A program made the position numbers and the translations under genes. Under the pieces are notes generated by a model that saw only the letters and a list, made by a program, of their open reading frames with translations, ran no database searches and was not told the origin of the DNA. Source: Streptomyces flaveus (GTDB lineage Bacteria > Actinomycetota > Actinomycetes > Streptomycetales > Streptomycetaceae). Taken from it: a stretch of DNA of 64,000 nucleotides. The stretch spans positions 22,815 through 86,814 of the forward strand of contig NZ_BMPQ01000034.1 of assembly GCF_014647675.1 (NCBI RefSeq), read 5' to 3'. This document shows, one piece after another, positions 24,624 to 32,949 of this stretch. Numbering within the stretch: position 1 is the stretch's first letter; each line of letters opens with the position of its first letter.

Positions 24624-25514
24624 TCAACGTCCCAAAATCGAGCCGAAGTTCGTCCCCGAGCCCAGGAACATCCCCGTCGCGATCAGGATCATCGTCGCCG
24701 GGAGCATGAAGACCAGCGTGACCATCGTCGCCTTGGGGATCGTTTTCGCGGCCCTGCGGCGGGAGTTCTGGGCGTCTGTTCGCCTCATGTCCGTGGCCAG
24801 TTGGATCAGGGTGTCCGCGATCGGGGAGCCCAGTTCCTCGCCCTGCTGCAGGGCCGAGACGAACTGGGCCACCTGCTCGGACGAGTTGCGCTTGCGGAGT
24901 TCGTCGAAGGCCTGGCGGCGGCTTACGCCCATGTCCATCTGGCGGAGCGTGATCCTCAACTCGTCCGCCCACGGGCCCTCGTAGTGGTCCGCCACCCGGT
25001 CCAGGGCCTGGCGGAAGCCGAGGCCCGCCGAGACCACGACCGCGAGGACGTCGAGGAAGTCGGGGAGGGTGCGGTCGATGACCTCCTTGCGGTCGCGGAT
25101 GGCCTGCCAGATGAGGGCGTCGGCGGCCAGCAGGCCGAAGGCCAGGGTCAGGGCAGCAAACAGGAGCTGTCCGTTGGTGTAGAAGACCAGTCCGAGTACG
25201 ACGCCGAAGATGCCGTACACCGCCCGGCGGGCCGCGTAACGGTTCAGGGTCAGACCGCCGGGGTTGCCCGCCATGTCGATGCGGCGGCGCTTGGCGTCGA
25301 CGCGGCGCGGGCCCATCAGGCTCAGCACCAGGGGCGCGAAGCGCATGCCGAGGCGGTCGACGGCGGAGTCGGCCTTCGAGACACGGGTGGACCCGACCTC
25401 CAGGGCGAGGGCCAGGTCGCCGGGGAGCTTGGCTTCCGCGCGGATCATACGGATGCCGAAGAGGAGGCCCGCGACGGCGAGGCCCGACAAGAGAGCGAGG
25501 AGCAAGGCCAGCAA
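24624..25514 (-). CDS. tadC: TadC-like inner membrane platform protein
   Basis: A 296-residue type II secretion F (GspF/TadC) protein. N-terminal membrane helix, two helices at about residues 100-145, then the cytoplasmic T2SSF domain (LPDFLDVLAVVVSAGLGFRQ; LRQMDMGVSRRQAFDELRKR; LQQGEELGSPIADTL). The final membrane helix is TLVFMLPATMILIATGMFLG. It forms the Flp pilus assembly platform with TadB and is 12 bp from the tadB stop. Confidence 0.92.
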   Translation of the reverse strand: MLALLLALLSGLAVAGLLFGIRMIRAEAKLPGDLALALEVGSTRVSKADSAVDRLGMRFAPLVLSLMGPRRVDAKRRRIDMAGNPGGLTLNRYAARRAVYGIFGVVLGLVFYTNGQLLFAALTLAFGLLAADALIWQAIRDRKEVIDRTLPDFLDVLAVVVSAGLGFRQALDRVADHYEGPWADELRITLRQMDMGVSRRQAFDELRKRNSSEQVAQFVSALQQGEELGSPIADTLIQLATDMRRTDAQNSRRRAAKTIPKATMVTLVFMLPATMILIATGMFLGSGTNFGSILGR

Positions 25515-25526
25515 CGTAACTCCCCC

Positions 25527-26465
25527 TCACACTTCGATCTTGCCGAGTTTGCGGATGACGAAGAAGCCGACCGTGTAGAGGCCCATGGCGATCAACACCA
25601 GGATCTGGCCGACCGGGGAGCCGGTCACTCGGGCCAGGGCGCCCTCGTTCGAGGAGTTGATCAGGAGGAGGGAGCCGAGGCCGAGGAGGGGGACCGTGAA
25701 GGCGGTCGCGTTGACCTCGGAGAGCATCGTGCGGACCTCACGGCGGGTCTCCTTGCGGTCCTCCAGGGTCTGGGTGAGGTTCCGCAGGGAGTTGACGACC
25801 GAGCCGCCCGCCTTGTTGGAGAGGACCAGCGTCGTGACGAGGACGACGAGTTCGCGGGAGGGGAGGCGTTCGGCGAGTTCGCCGAGGGTGTCGTCGATCG
25901 AGCGGCCGAGGCTCAACTGGTCGGCGACGCGGGCCAGTTCCTCGCCGGCCGGGGCCTCCAGTTCCTCGGCGGCCATCGCCAGGGCCGTACGCAGGGCGAG
26001 GCCGGCGGCGGAGGCGTTGGCCAGGAGGCGGGCCACGTCGGGGAGTTGGTTGATGAAGGCCTCGATGCGCTTCTGGCGCTGCCAGTTGAGGAAGATCGCG
26101 GAGCCCCAGACGCCGATCGCTGCCGCGATGGGGCCGAAGAAGGGGGCCAGGGCGGCGGCTGCGATCAGCCAGAGCGCTACGACGACGGCAGTGACGTACG
26201 TGAAGAACTCGCCCGCCGTGAGGTCGAGTCCCGTGGCCGAGAGCCGCAGGTGGATGGTGCGGCCCAGTCGGGTATGGCGAAGGCGGCGGTCGACGGCCGC
26301 GAAACGGCGGGCCCGCCCTGCGGCGCTGCGGAGGGGGCCGCCGGAGAGGCGGTCGACGAGGGCCTGGCGCTGGGCGCGGCCGGACGCGTACGTGTGCACG
26401 CCCGCGACGGCGAGTGTGCCGCACAGGACGGTGGCGCCGAGGGCGAGCAGGGCGGGGTTGTTCAT
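25527..26465 (-). CDS. tadB: TadB-like inner membrane platform protein
   Basis: A 312-residue T2SSF-family membrane protein. Two central helices (about residues 90-125) precede the F domain (LPDVARLLANASAAGLALRT; LSLGRSIDDTLGELAERLPS; LSNKAGGSVVNSLRNL). Further membrane helices follow near the C-terminus. It partners with TadC as the platform on which the TadA ATPase works. It is 49 bp downstream of tadA in the same operon. Confidence 0.92.
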   Translation of the reverse strand: MNNPALLALGATVLCGTLAVAGVHTYASGRAQRQALVDRLSGGPLRSAAGRARRFAAVDRRLRHTRLGRTIHLRLSATGLDLTAGEFFTYVTAVVVALWLIAAAALAPFFGPIAAAIGVWGSAIFLNWQRQKRIEAFINQLPDVARLLANASAAGLALRTALAMAAEELEAPAGEELARVADQLSLGRSIDDTLGELAERLPSRELVVLVTTLVLSNKAGGSVVNSLRNLTQTLEDRKETRREVRTMLSEVNATAFTVPLLGLGSLLLINSSNEGALARVTGSPVGQILVLIAMGLYTVGFFVIRKLGKIEV

Positions 26466-26514
26466 GGCTCGCTCCTCTCAGTCTTGTCTGTCTTGTCGGT
26501 CCTGATGGTGGGGG

Positions 26515-27855
26515 TCATCCGATGGCCTGCCTCGTCTGGAGTACGTCGATGGCCTCGGCCACGCGGAAGGCGGGAGGCAGCGGCTCGCCCGCGACGTACA
26601 GCTTCTCGGCGACCGGGCGCGGCAGCGGCAGATGCTCGAAGTGGCCGTGGACGACGCGGTCGGGGCCGGTGGGGCGCGGCACGAAACGGGTGACGGGGGC
26701 GATGCTGAACTGTTCGCGGCCGTGCGAGACCAGCAGGGCGATCTCGGAGAGCTTGCGGGAGCCGTCCGCGTGGCGGGTGAGCTGGACGACCACGTCCACG
26801 GCCGAGTTGATCTGGTCCTTCAGGGCCTCGAAGGGGATCTGGACCTCGGACATCGAGCCGAGGGTCTGGAGGCGCATGAGGGCGTCCTCGGCGGTGTTCG
26901 CGTGCACGGTGGCCAGCGAACCGTCGTGGCCGGTCGACATGGCCTGGAGCATGTCGAGGGTCTCACCGCCTCGTACCTCGCCGACGATGATGCGGTCGGG
27001 GCGCATACGGAGGGAGTTGCGGACGAGGTCACGGATGGTGATCTGGCCCTTGCCCTCGACGTTCGGGGGGCGGGATTCGAGGCGGATCACGTGCTCCTGC
27101 TGGAGCTGGAGTTCGGCGGAGTCCTCGATGGTGATGATGCGCTCGTGGGCCGGGATCAGGCCGGAGAGGGCGTTGAGGAGGGTGGTCTTGCCGGTGCCCG
27201 TACCGCCGCTGACGATGACGTTGAAGCGGGCCCGGACGAACGCCGCGAGCAGCATCAGCATCTGCTCGTCGAGCGAGCCGAGGCCGATCAGCTCCGGGAG
27301 CGTGTAGGCGCGGGGGAAGCGGCGGATCGTGAGGGTGGGGCCGGTGAGGGCGAGCGGCGGGATGATGACGTTGACGCGTTCGCCGGTGGGGAGGCGGGCG
27401 TCGACCATGGGGTTCGACTCGTCCACGCGCCTGTTGACCGTGGAGACGATGCGCTCGATGGTCTGCATGAGCTGCTCGTTGGAGGCGAAGCGCAGGGGCA
27501 GCTGTTCCACGCGGCCCGCCCGCTCCACGAAGATGGAGTCGGGTCCGTTGACCATGATCTCGGTGATGGACGCGTCGGCGAGCAGGGGTTCCAGTACGCC
27601 CAGGCCGAGCGCCTCGTCCACGACCCGGCGGATCAGCTGGGAGCGCTCGGAGGAGGAGAGGACCGGGCCCTCGCGGCTGATGATGTGCCCGAGTACCCGC
27701 TCAAGGCGCAGGCGTCGCTCGGCCGCCGCGAGGCTGGACATCTCGGCCAGGTCGATCTCTTCGAGCAGCTTGGCACGGTAGACGGCGACGAGGTGGCCGT
27801 CCTCGCGGCCGGCTCCGCCCTCTTCGGGGGCGGCGATACGGGCCTTGAGGCTCAT
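26515..27855 (-). CDS. tadA: TadA/CpaF pilus assembly ATPase
   Basis: A 446-residue secretion ATPase of the GspE/CpaF family that powers Flp pilus polymerisation in the cytoplasm. An N-terminal helical domain is followed by the EMVNGPDSIFVERAG-like N1 domain (here IMVNGPDSIFVERAGRVEQL), Walker A SGGTGTGKTTLLNAL, an Asp box with EDSAELQL, Walker B DRIIVGEVRGGE and the His box ATVHANTAEDALMRL. All catalytic motifs are intact. It is separated from the upstream tadE by a dispersed repeat. Confidence 0.95.
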   Translation of the reverse strand: MSLKARIAAPEEGGAGREDGHLVAVYRAKLLEEIDLAEMSSLAAAERRLRLERVLGHIISREGPVLSSSERSQLIRRVVDEALGLGVLEPLLADASITEIMVNGPDSIFVERAGRVEQLPLRFASNEQLMQTIERIVSTVNRRVDESNPMVDARLPTGERVNVIIPPLALTGPTLTIRRFPRAYTLPELIGLGSLDEQMLMLLAAFVRARFNVIVSGGTGTGKTTLLNALSGLIPAHERIITIEDSAELQLQQEHVIRLESRPPNVEGKGQITIRDLVRNSLRMRPDRIIVGEVRGGETLDMLQAMSTGHDGSLATVHANTAEDALMRLQTLGSMSEVQIPFEALKDQINSAVDVVVQLTRHADGSRKLSEIALLVSHGREQFSIAPVTRFVPRPTGPDRVVHGHFEHLPLPRPVAEKLYVAGEPLPPAFRVAEAIDVLQTRQAIG

Positions 27856-27907
27856 GTCTTCAACTCCCTTCCAAGGGCGGGTCGTTCGTCTTGCGGTCGT
27901 TCGGCAC

Positions 27908-28028
27908 CAAGCGCTCCGCTGGGTTTTGCGGTTCTAAGCTGCGGGTTCGTTGTGGCTGGTCGCGCAGTTCCCCGCGCCCCTTGGAGGCCTGCGGCCCCCA
28001 ACGGGCGCGGTACAGCACCGGACTTCGC
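27908..28028 (+). repeat. Dispersed ~125-bp repeat, copy 4
   Basis: It shows the full module order of copy 1: AAGCGCTCCGCTGGGT at 27909, core CTGGTCGCGCAGTTCCCCGC at 27956, and the GCGCGGTACAGCACCGGACT tail. It lies between tadA and tadE and ends right at the tadE stop. Confidence 0.8.
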
Positions 28029-28406
28029 CTAGTCGTCATCGTCGTTCGGCATCGTGGCCTTCTTCTCCACCTGCCAGCCCTCCCCCACGAACGGGATGAG
28101 CAGCGGGACCTGCACGGTCACGGTCGCGGTGGTCGTGTCTCCCCCTCCTCCCGGAGCGGATACGTTCGCGTCGAGCCAGTCGCTCATCGCGGCGTACCCC
28201 GCCGCCTCCCCCGCCTCGCCCTGTGAGGCGACCCGCGCGGCGGCACGGGCGCCGGATCCGGCCTGGTTGGCGGCGTATCCGACGAGGCCCAGCTGGATGG
28301 CGGCCATCCCGACGAGCAGCAGGACGGGCAGGAAACCGGCGAACTCCAGCATGGAGACGCCACGGTCGCCCCTGGCCCGCCTGCGCAGTTTCCGGAGTAC
28401 GTTCAT
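28029..28406 (-). CDS. TadE-like pseudopilin
   Basis: A 125-residue protein. A basic leader RRRARGDRGVSMLEFAGFLP runs into one membrane helix (VLLLVGMAAIQLGLVGYAA), the class III TadE pattern. A small exported domain then ends in an Asp run. Its ATG overlaps the stop of the CpaE-TadE fusion gene by four bases. It is a minor pilin of the Flp apparatus. Confidence 0.88.
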   Translation of the reverse strand: MNVLRKLRRRARGDRGVSMLEFAGFLPVLLLVGMAAIQLGLVGYAANQAGSGARAAARVASQGEAGEAAGYAAMSDWLDANVSAPGGGGDTTTATVTVQVPLLIPFVGEGWQVEKKATMPNDDDD

Positions 28407-30019
28407 CCGTCGTCCTCCCCCTCCAGCGCGGCGCCCGCCTCGCCCTGGACCGTCCAGTCCGCGTCGAAGCCCGGGAAGAAGAGCGGGACTTGGGCGGTGA
28501 CGGTGGCCCTCATGACCGTCCCGTCGCCACCGCATTCGATGGCCGCGTCCTGCCAGGCGTTAGGCAGGTGCTCCTTGCCCGCGTCCTGACAGGCAGCCCC
28601 CGCCCCCGCCCCAGAAGCGGCGGCCGCCGTAGCCGCCCGCGCCGCCTCATCCGCCGCGTTCCCGGCAAGCGAGTACGTGTAGCCGTACAACACGCACTGC
28701 CACAAGATCGTCATCACGACCAGCAGCAGCGGGAACATCCCGGCGAACTCCAGCGTCACCGCACCCCGGTCGCCGCCCTTACGGCGCAGCGCCAGCGCGC
28801 CTCGGTCGCCGGAGGGCTTGCGGCGCTTGCCGCCGCCCCCTTCCTTTACGGCCACCAGGCCCAGCTCGCCCGCCAGGGCCCACAGCGCCTGCTTCACGGT
28901 CGAGCGGGCGTCCAGGTCCTGCATGCGGCCCGCGTCGACCACGGACTGGAGTTCCTTGAAGGCGGCCGGTACCGCGACGTGGGCCACCTTCGTGCCGGTG
29001 ACGCGTTCGACGAGGGACGGCTGGATCTCCGTACCGCGTGAGGCGCGGTTGACGACCGTCAGGGTCTCCTCGGCCTTGCGGATCTGGAGGCGGTCCCACA
29101 GGCGGACCATGCGTTTGGCGGCGCGGACGGCGACGACGTCCGGGGTGACGAGGAGGAGGGCCTGGTCGGCGAGTTCGACGGCGGCAGCGGTCGCGGAGTT
29201 CATCTGGGCGCCGCAGTCGACGACCACGACCTCGTAACGGGTACGCAGCGCCTGCAGGACCTGGCGGGCCGCCCGGTCGGTGACCTCCTCGCCGCGCTCG
29301 CCCTCCGCCGGGGCCAGCAGCAGCCCGAGCCCGGTGTCGTGGGTGTAGACGGCGTCCTGGAGGACCCGCGGGTTGATGTCGCTGATCCCGGCGAGGTCGG
29401 CGACCGAGCGGCGGAACTGCACGTCCAGGTACGAGGCCACGTCGCCCGACTGGAGATCGAAGTCCAGCAGTGCGACCGTACGGCCCGATGCCCTTGCCGC
29501 GAGGGCGAGTTGGACGGCCGTGACCGTCGCGCCCACCCCGCCCTTCGCCCCGGTCACCGTGACGACGGTGCCGCCTGGCCCCGAGTACAGCTCCGGCGTA
29601 CCGCTGCCGAGATGGCGCCGCATGCCGAGTGACCAGGCGGCGGCGGCCTGGACGCGTTCGGCGAGGGCGTCGTAGCCGAGGGGCAGGCCGATGATGCCGC
29701 GGGCGCCGGAGTCCATCGCCGCGGTCAGTACGCCCGTACTGGCGTCGGCGGTGATGAGCACGACCCCGACCGCCGGGAACCGCATCACCACGTCGCGGAC
29801 GGCGTCCAGCGCGGGCATCGGACCTATCCGCTCATGAACGAGGACGACCTCGGGCAACTCGTCCAGGGACTCCGCCGCGAGCCGCGCCAGGGTGTCCAGG
29901 AGCGCTGTGGTGTCCGGGACCGGCGCGGCGGGTTCGGCGTCGGGGAGCTGGCTCAGCAGCGTGGAGAGGGCGCGGGCCGAGTCGATGTCGCCGACTGCGG
30001 GCAGGATGCGGATGGTCAT
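28403..30019 (-). CDS. CpaE-like ATPase fused to TadE domain
   Basis: About 538 residues with three parts. Residues 1-130 form a receiver-like domain typical of CpaE (LPEVVLVHERIG). Residues 145-385 are a MinD/ParA-like ATPase with TVTGAKGGVGATVTAV, in which the usual P-loop Lys is Ala, then VALLDFDLQSGDV and VVVDCGAQMN. Residues about 405-538 carry a complete TadE pseudopilin: RRKGGDRGAVTLEFAGMFP, membrane helix, Ala-rich helix and exported end. No stop or frameshift separates them. The ATG at 30019 has GAAGG seven bases upstream. CpaE places the pilus machinery; a fused membrane pseudopilin would tether it. Confidence 0.9.
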   Translation of the reverse strand: MTIRILPAVGDIDSARALSTLLSQLPDAEPAAPVPDTTALLDTLARLAAESLDELPEVVLVHERIGPMPALDAVRDVVMRFPAVGVVLITADASTGVLTAAMDSGARGIIGLPLGYDALAERVQAAAAWSLGMRRHLGSGTPELYSGPGGTVVTVTGAKGGVGATVTAVQLALAARASGRTVALLDFDLQSGDVASYLDVQFRRSVADLAGISDINPRVLQDAVYTHDTGLGLLLAPAEGERGEEVTDRAARQVLQALRTRYEVVVVDCGAQMNSATAAAVELADQALLLVTPDVVAVRAAKRMVRLWDRLQIRKAEETLTVVNRASRGTEIQPSLVERVTGTKVAHVAVPAAFKELQSVVDAGRMQDLDARSTVKQALWALAGELGLVAVKEGGGGKRRKPSGDRGALALRRKGGDRGAVTLEFAGMFPLLLVVMTILWQCVLYGYTYSLAGNAADEAARAATAAAASGAGAGAACQDAGKEHLPNAWQDAAIECGGDGTVMRATVTAQVPLFFPGFDADWTVQGEAGAALEGEDDG

Positions 30020-30081
30020 CGGCACACCTTCGTGGACCCCTGCGGGGACGCCTTCGTGGGGGCTGAGCGCATCACGGCCTC

Positions 30082-30795
30082 CTACTTGTCCTCGTCGAGG
30101 GTGTACGAGCGGTCGTCAGGCGCGACGGCGGTGTCGGAGCCGCCGGCGACCAGGGCGAGGCGTACGTGGGTCGCGAACGACTCGGCGTAGGCGACGCGTT
30201 GGGTGTCGGCGGTGGTGAGGGCGAAGGTGATCGGGACGGCCTCGGTCGCGGTACGGCGGCGGTCGTCGCTGTTCTGGGAGGGGTCGAGGGCGGTGAGTTT
30301 GCCGACGTCGATGACCCTGGCGTTCTCGACGATGACCTTCGACTGGTCCTTGCCGTTGTCGTTCTCGGCCTCGAAGGTGGCGTAGATGTTGACCCGCGCA
30401 CCCGGGTTGATCTTGCCCGCGACACCGGTCGCCGCGTCGATCATGATCGCGATCTCCTGCTGGCCCGCCTCGAGCTCGGGCCGGTCCACGATCATGTCCT
30501 GCTGGAGCAGGGAGCCCTTCTCGAGCCGGGTGACCGCGATCTTGCCGCGGATCTCGGAGAGATCGGTGACGGCGGTCGAGGACAGCCACCGCTCGGGCAT
30601 CGAGACCTTCTCGAACTGGTCGGCCGACAGCTCCCGGTAGGGCGCGACATCGCTCTTCAGGCGGTACGCCGCGACCTCTGGGCCGACTTTCGAGTTCACG
30701 TCGCGGATCACCGAGAGCACTCCGGCGAAGGCGCCCACGGCGCACAGGACCGAGAGGACCAGCAGGATGACGCCGCGGCGCTGGCGTGAGTTCAT
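30082..30795 (-). CDS. cpaB: CpaB/RcpC-like pilus assembly protein
   Basis: A 237-residue protein. N-terminal membrane anchor (GVILLVLSVLCAVGAFAGVL) is followed by a SAF domain (about residues 40-110, AAYRLKSDVAPYRELSADQF) and the RcpC/CpaB domain (AGQQEIAIMIDAATGVAGKI; NPGARVNIYATFE). It is the expected periplasmic or wall-side component of the Flp system. It is 62 bp upstream of the cpaE fusion gene and is the first of the core tad genes. Confidence 0.92.
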   Translation of the reverse strand: MNSRQRRGVILLVLSVLCAVGAFAGVLSVIRDVNSKVGPEVAAYRLKSDVAPYRELSADQFEKVSMPERWLSSTAVTDLSEIRGKIAVTRLEKGSLLQQDMIVDRPELEAGQQEIAIMIDAATGVAGKINPGARVNIYATFEAENDNGKDQSKVIVENARVIDVGKLTALDPSQNSDDRRRTATEAVPITFALTTADTQRVAYAESFATHVRLALVAGGSDTAVAPDDRSYTLDEDK

Positions 30796-30910
30796 GACGC
30801 GGGCAACCTCTATCGGGGGCGGGGACAGCGGGGGGTCGAGCGGTCGTGCCTGGTGCTCAGGTTCTGTTCGTGGTGCGGTGGCTCTGGCTGTTCAGATGTA
30901 CGTACGTGAC

Positions 30911-31888
30911 TTACGTAGTGCCTCGTGGCAAGGCGTGTACAGAAGAAACTGCCCGTACGGCGGCGGTCGGAAGCTCCGGCGGCGGGAGCAAAGGTGCCGC
31001 ACAGAAACCGCATCGGTCGCCGATGAGCTCAAGGCCACACCAGTGGCACTCCTCGCGCCGTACGGACGAGACCAGTTGGTAGAGCACGGACACGTCGTGC
31101 AGTCCCGCGGCGAACTCGGCGACCTTCCCCGTGGCCCACCAGCGCACCGACTCGGCGGGCAGCGGCACGGTGGCGACGCCCTGTACGCGCCAGGCGGGCG
31201 CGAGCGTCGTGGTGATCCAGTCGCCGGGCAGCTGCCCGGGCGCGATGAGCATCCGCGTGCCGAACTCGGGCCCGGTCAGCTTCTCTTCCGTTTGTCCGAG
31301 CCGTATGAGCTGGGGCCGCGGATTGGCCAGTACGGCGAACTGGGCGCCCGGCACCCACGACTTGGCGTGGGACTTCAGGGACACCGGGATCCGGTCGAGC
31401 TTGGCGACGGAGCCGAGCAGGGCGCCGGCGTAGATGTAATGGGCGAGCAGCCGTGCGGAGGAGGCGAGCACACCCGGGCTGAAGTCGCAGGCGGAGAGCT
31501 GGCGGAGCTGCTGGGCGAGGAGGGCGAGGCCGAGCGGCGGCAGATCGATGCCGAGGACGGCGATGCGGTCGCTCTCGAGTACGGAACGCACGGCGTGCAG
31601 CCGCCGGATGACGTCGGTGGAGGCGGACGCCGGGTATAACGCGATCACGTAGCCATGCTGCTCGATGAGCGTGTGCATCCCGGTGAGGGAGCTCTCGAGG
31701 CTGTCGAGGGGCTGGACGGCGGCGGGCGGCGTCTGCCGGTCGTGCGTTGGGAGCACCAGATCGGAACTGGTGACTGCTATCGCGGTCGGCACGCTGCACA
31801 CCACCCCGTCCACTGCGGCGGGGTGGTCGACCACCGCCTCAGATCGCCCCTGTGACGTCGTCTTGCAGCAGAACCATATCCACGGCAT
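30911..31888 (-). CDS. Conserved protein at head of tad locus
   Basis: Up to 325 residues; a shorter start is possible because the first 40 residues look non-conserved. No signal or membrane helix. Blocks VIALYPASASTDVIRRLHAV, VLGIDLPPLGLALLAQQLR and WVPGAQFAVLANPRPQLIRL are present, and a C-terminal zinc ribbon ECHWCGLELIGDRCGFCAAP (two CxxC pairs). It is 115 bp upstream of cpaB on the same strand. A role in the pilus system is inferred from position only. Confidence 0.65.
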   Translation of the reverse strand: MPWIWFCCKTTSQGRSEAVVDHPAAVDGVVCSVPTAIAVTSSDLVLPTHDRQTPPAAVQPLDSLESSLTGMHTLIEQHGYVIALYPASASTDVIRRLHAVRSVLESDRIAVLGIDLPPLGLALLAQQLRQLSACDFSPGVLASSARLLAHYIYAGALLGSVAKLDRIPVSLKSHAKSWVPGAQFAVLANPRPQLIRLGQTEEKLTGPEFGTRMLIAPGQLPGDWITTTLAPAWRVQGVATVPLPAESVRWWATGKVAEFAAGLHDVSVLYQLVSSVRREECHWCGLELIGDRCGFCAAPLLPPPELPTAAVRAVSSVHALPRGTT

Positions 31889-32046
31889 GGCCCAATCAAC
31901 ACCGAATCTCCGAGATCAACTCACCGAAGGTGCAGTCGTGATCGACACAGCGTGAGACGCATATGCCCCAACTCGGGGATTTAGCGGGCAGGTTGAGTTC
32001 GCCACTTGATCGTTGACGGCGTTGCGTTCGGTAATGAGGCAATGCC

Positions 32047-32613
32047 ATGATCGCACTCACGTCTGATCACGGGGGAGACAGCGCGGCGGCGGGACATATA
32101 CGTAGATCCCGGATCTGGGACTACATAGAGGACGCCGACGGGAGCACGAACGCGGGCGATGCTCCGGTGCATCCGGCACATCCTGCACATCCGGCACAGG
32201 AGCCGTCGAGCCCGCCGCCTCCCCCGCCCTCCCCCTTGGTGGAGCAGGGCTCATCACCTGGTACGGGCGCCGCTCACCACTCGGACCAGGCAAGCCTCCG
32301 TCGACGCGAAGTCGCCGCCCTGCTCGGCGAGTTCCGGCGTACGGCCGTGCTGTTGCCGCTCGGGGAGGACGGCTCCCCGCTGACCGCGGAGTTCGGCGGT
32401 ATCCGGTGGATCTACGCCTTCTCGGACGAAGCGGCGCTTGCCCGATTCGCCATCGCACGGGGTGAAGGGGCACGGGAGTGGGCGTACGAGCGTGTCCTGG
32501 GCGCCCGGTTGCTGGATGCGGCGATTCCCGCGATGCCGGTGCCGTGCGGGGTTGCGCTGGATGTCGGGAGTGAGGGCGAGGGGGCGCTGTTTCCACCGGT
32601 GCGGGGGAGGTGA
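32047..32613 (+). CDS. SseB-like protein, 3' end probably lost
   Basis: 188 residues. A disordered Pro/His-rich N-terminus (about 1-70) is followed by an SseB N-terminal-type domain: LGEFRRTAVLLPLGEDG, FGGIRWIYAFSDEAALARFA, EWAYERVLGARLLDAAIP and GVALDVGSEGEGALFPPV. Related proteins continue for some 20 residues after FPPV. Here the frame ends with RGR and a stop just before the left end of an IS200/IS605 element, so the insertion has probably clipped the gene. Such proteins often accompany secreted-toxin or type VII-like loci in Streptomyces. Confidence 0.65.
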   Translation: MIALTSDHGGDSAAAGHIRRSRIWDYIEDADGSTNAGDAPVHPAHPAHPAQEPSSPPPPPPSPLVEQGSSPGTGAAHHSDQASLRRREVAALLGEFRRTAVLLPLGEDGSPLTAEFGGIRWIYAFSDEAALARFAIARGEGAREWAYERVLGARLLDAAIPAMPVPCGVALDVGSEGEGALFPPVRGR

Positions 32614-32633
32614 AGCGCATCCCAGCACTGTTT

Positions 32634-32655
32634 GACCCGCATGTGCGCATGGGTC
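32634..32655 (+). repeat. Left-end imperfect hairpin of IS element
   Basis: GACCC-g-CATG tgcg CATGGGTC forms a 9-bp stem with one bulged G and a 4-base loop. A subterminal bulged hairpin is the hallmark that TnpA recognises in IS200/IS605 ends. Confidence 0.55.
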
Positions 32656-32659
32656 CGCA

Positions 32660-32825
32660 CTGTTGACCTCAGCCCACGAGGCTGCTGCCGCGCGATGTAC
32701 TGCTTGACCACGGCTAGCGGCGCCCTGCAGCACGATCCGGCGAGGTACGAGCCGGACCAGAAGCAGCCGGGCGGTGACGCCCTGGAGGGAGGTGTCCGTC
32801 TCGGAGAGCTGGACCTTGGGCGGAC
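32660..32825 (-). pseudogene. Degenerate IS605-type tnpA (Y1 transposase) fragment
   Basis: On the minus strand the C-terminal signatures of TnpA remain: TSLQGVTARLL (compare the family's SLKGVSARRL), then after a frame change and missing codons FWSGSYLAGSCCRAPLAVVK and QYIARQQ. The HUH and catalytic Tyr regions are absent. The element can therefore no longer transpose by itself. Confidence 0.7.
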
Positions 32826-32949
32826 TGGGGGTTGCCACGTCGGGTGGTCGGTGGCGGGCTGTCATGTCACCGGGGCCAGTCGGGTGACCTTTGAGGGCCT
32901 CGCTCGTTCTTGTGAGTGTCGGGCGAACAGTCGAATGAGGGGGCGTCTG

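Noticed and set aside
32632..32949. Longer N-terminus for TnpB starting at 32632
   Set aside because: The extra residues overlap the left-end hairpin and the decayed tnpA and have no family similarity. The ATG at 32950 has a ribosome site.
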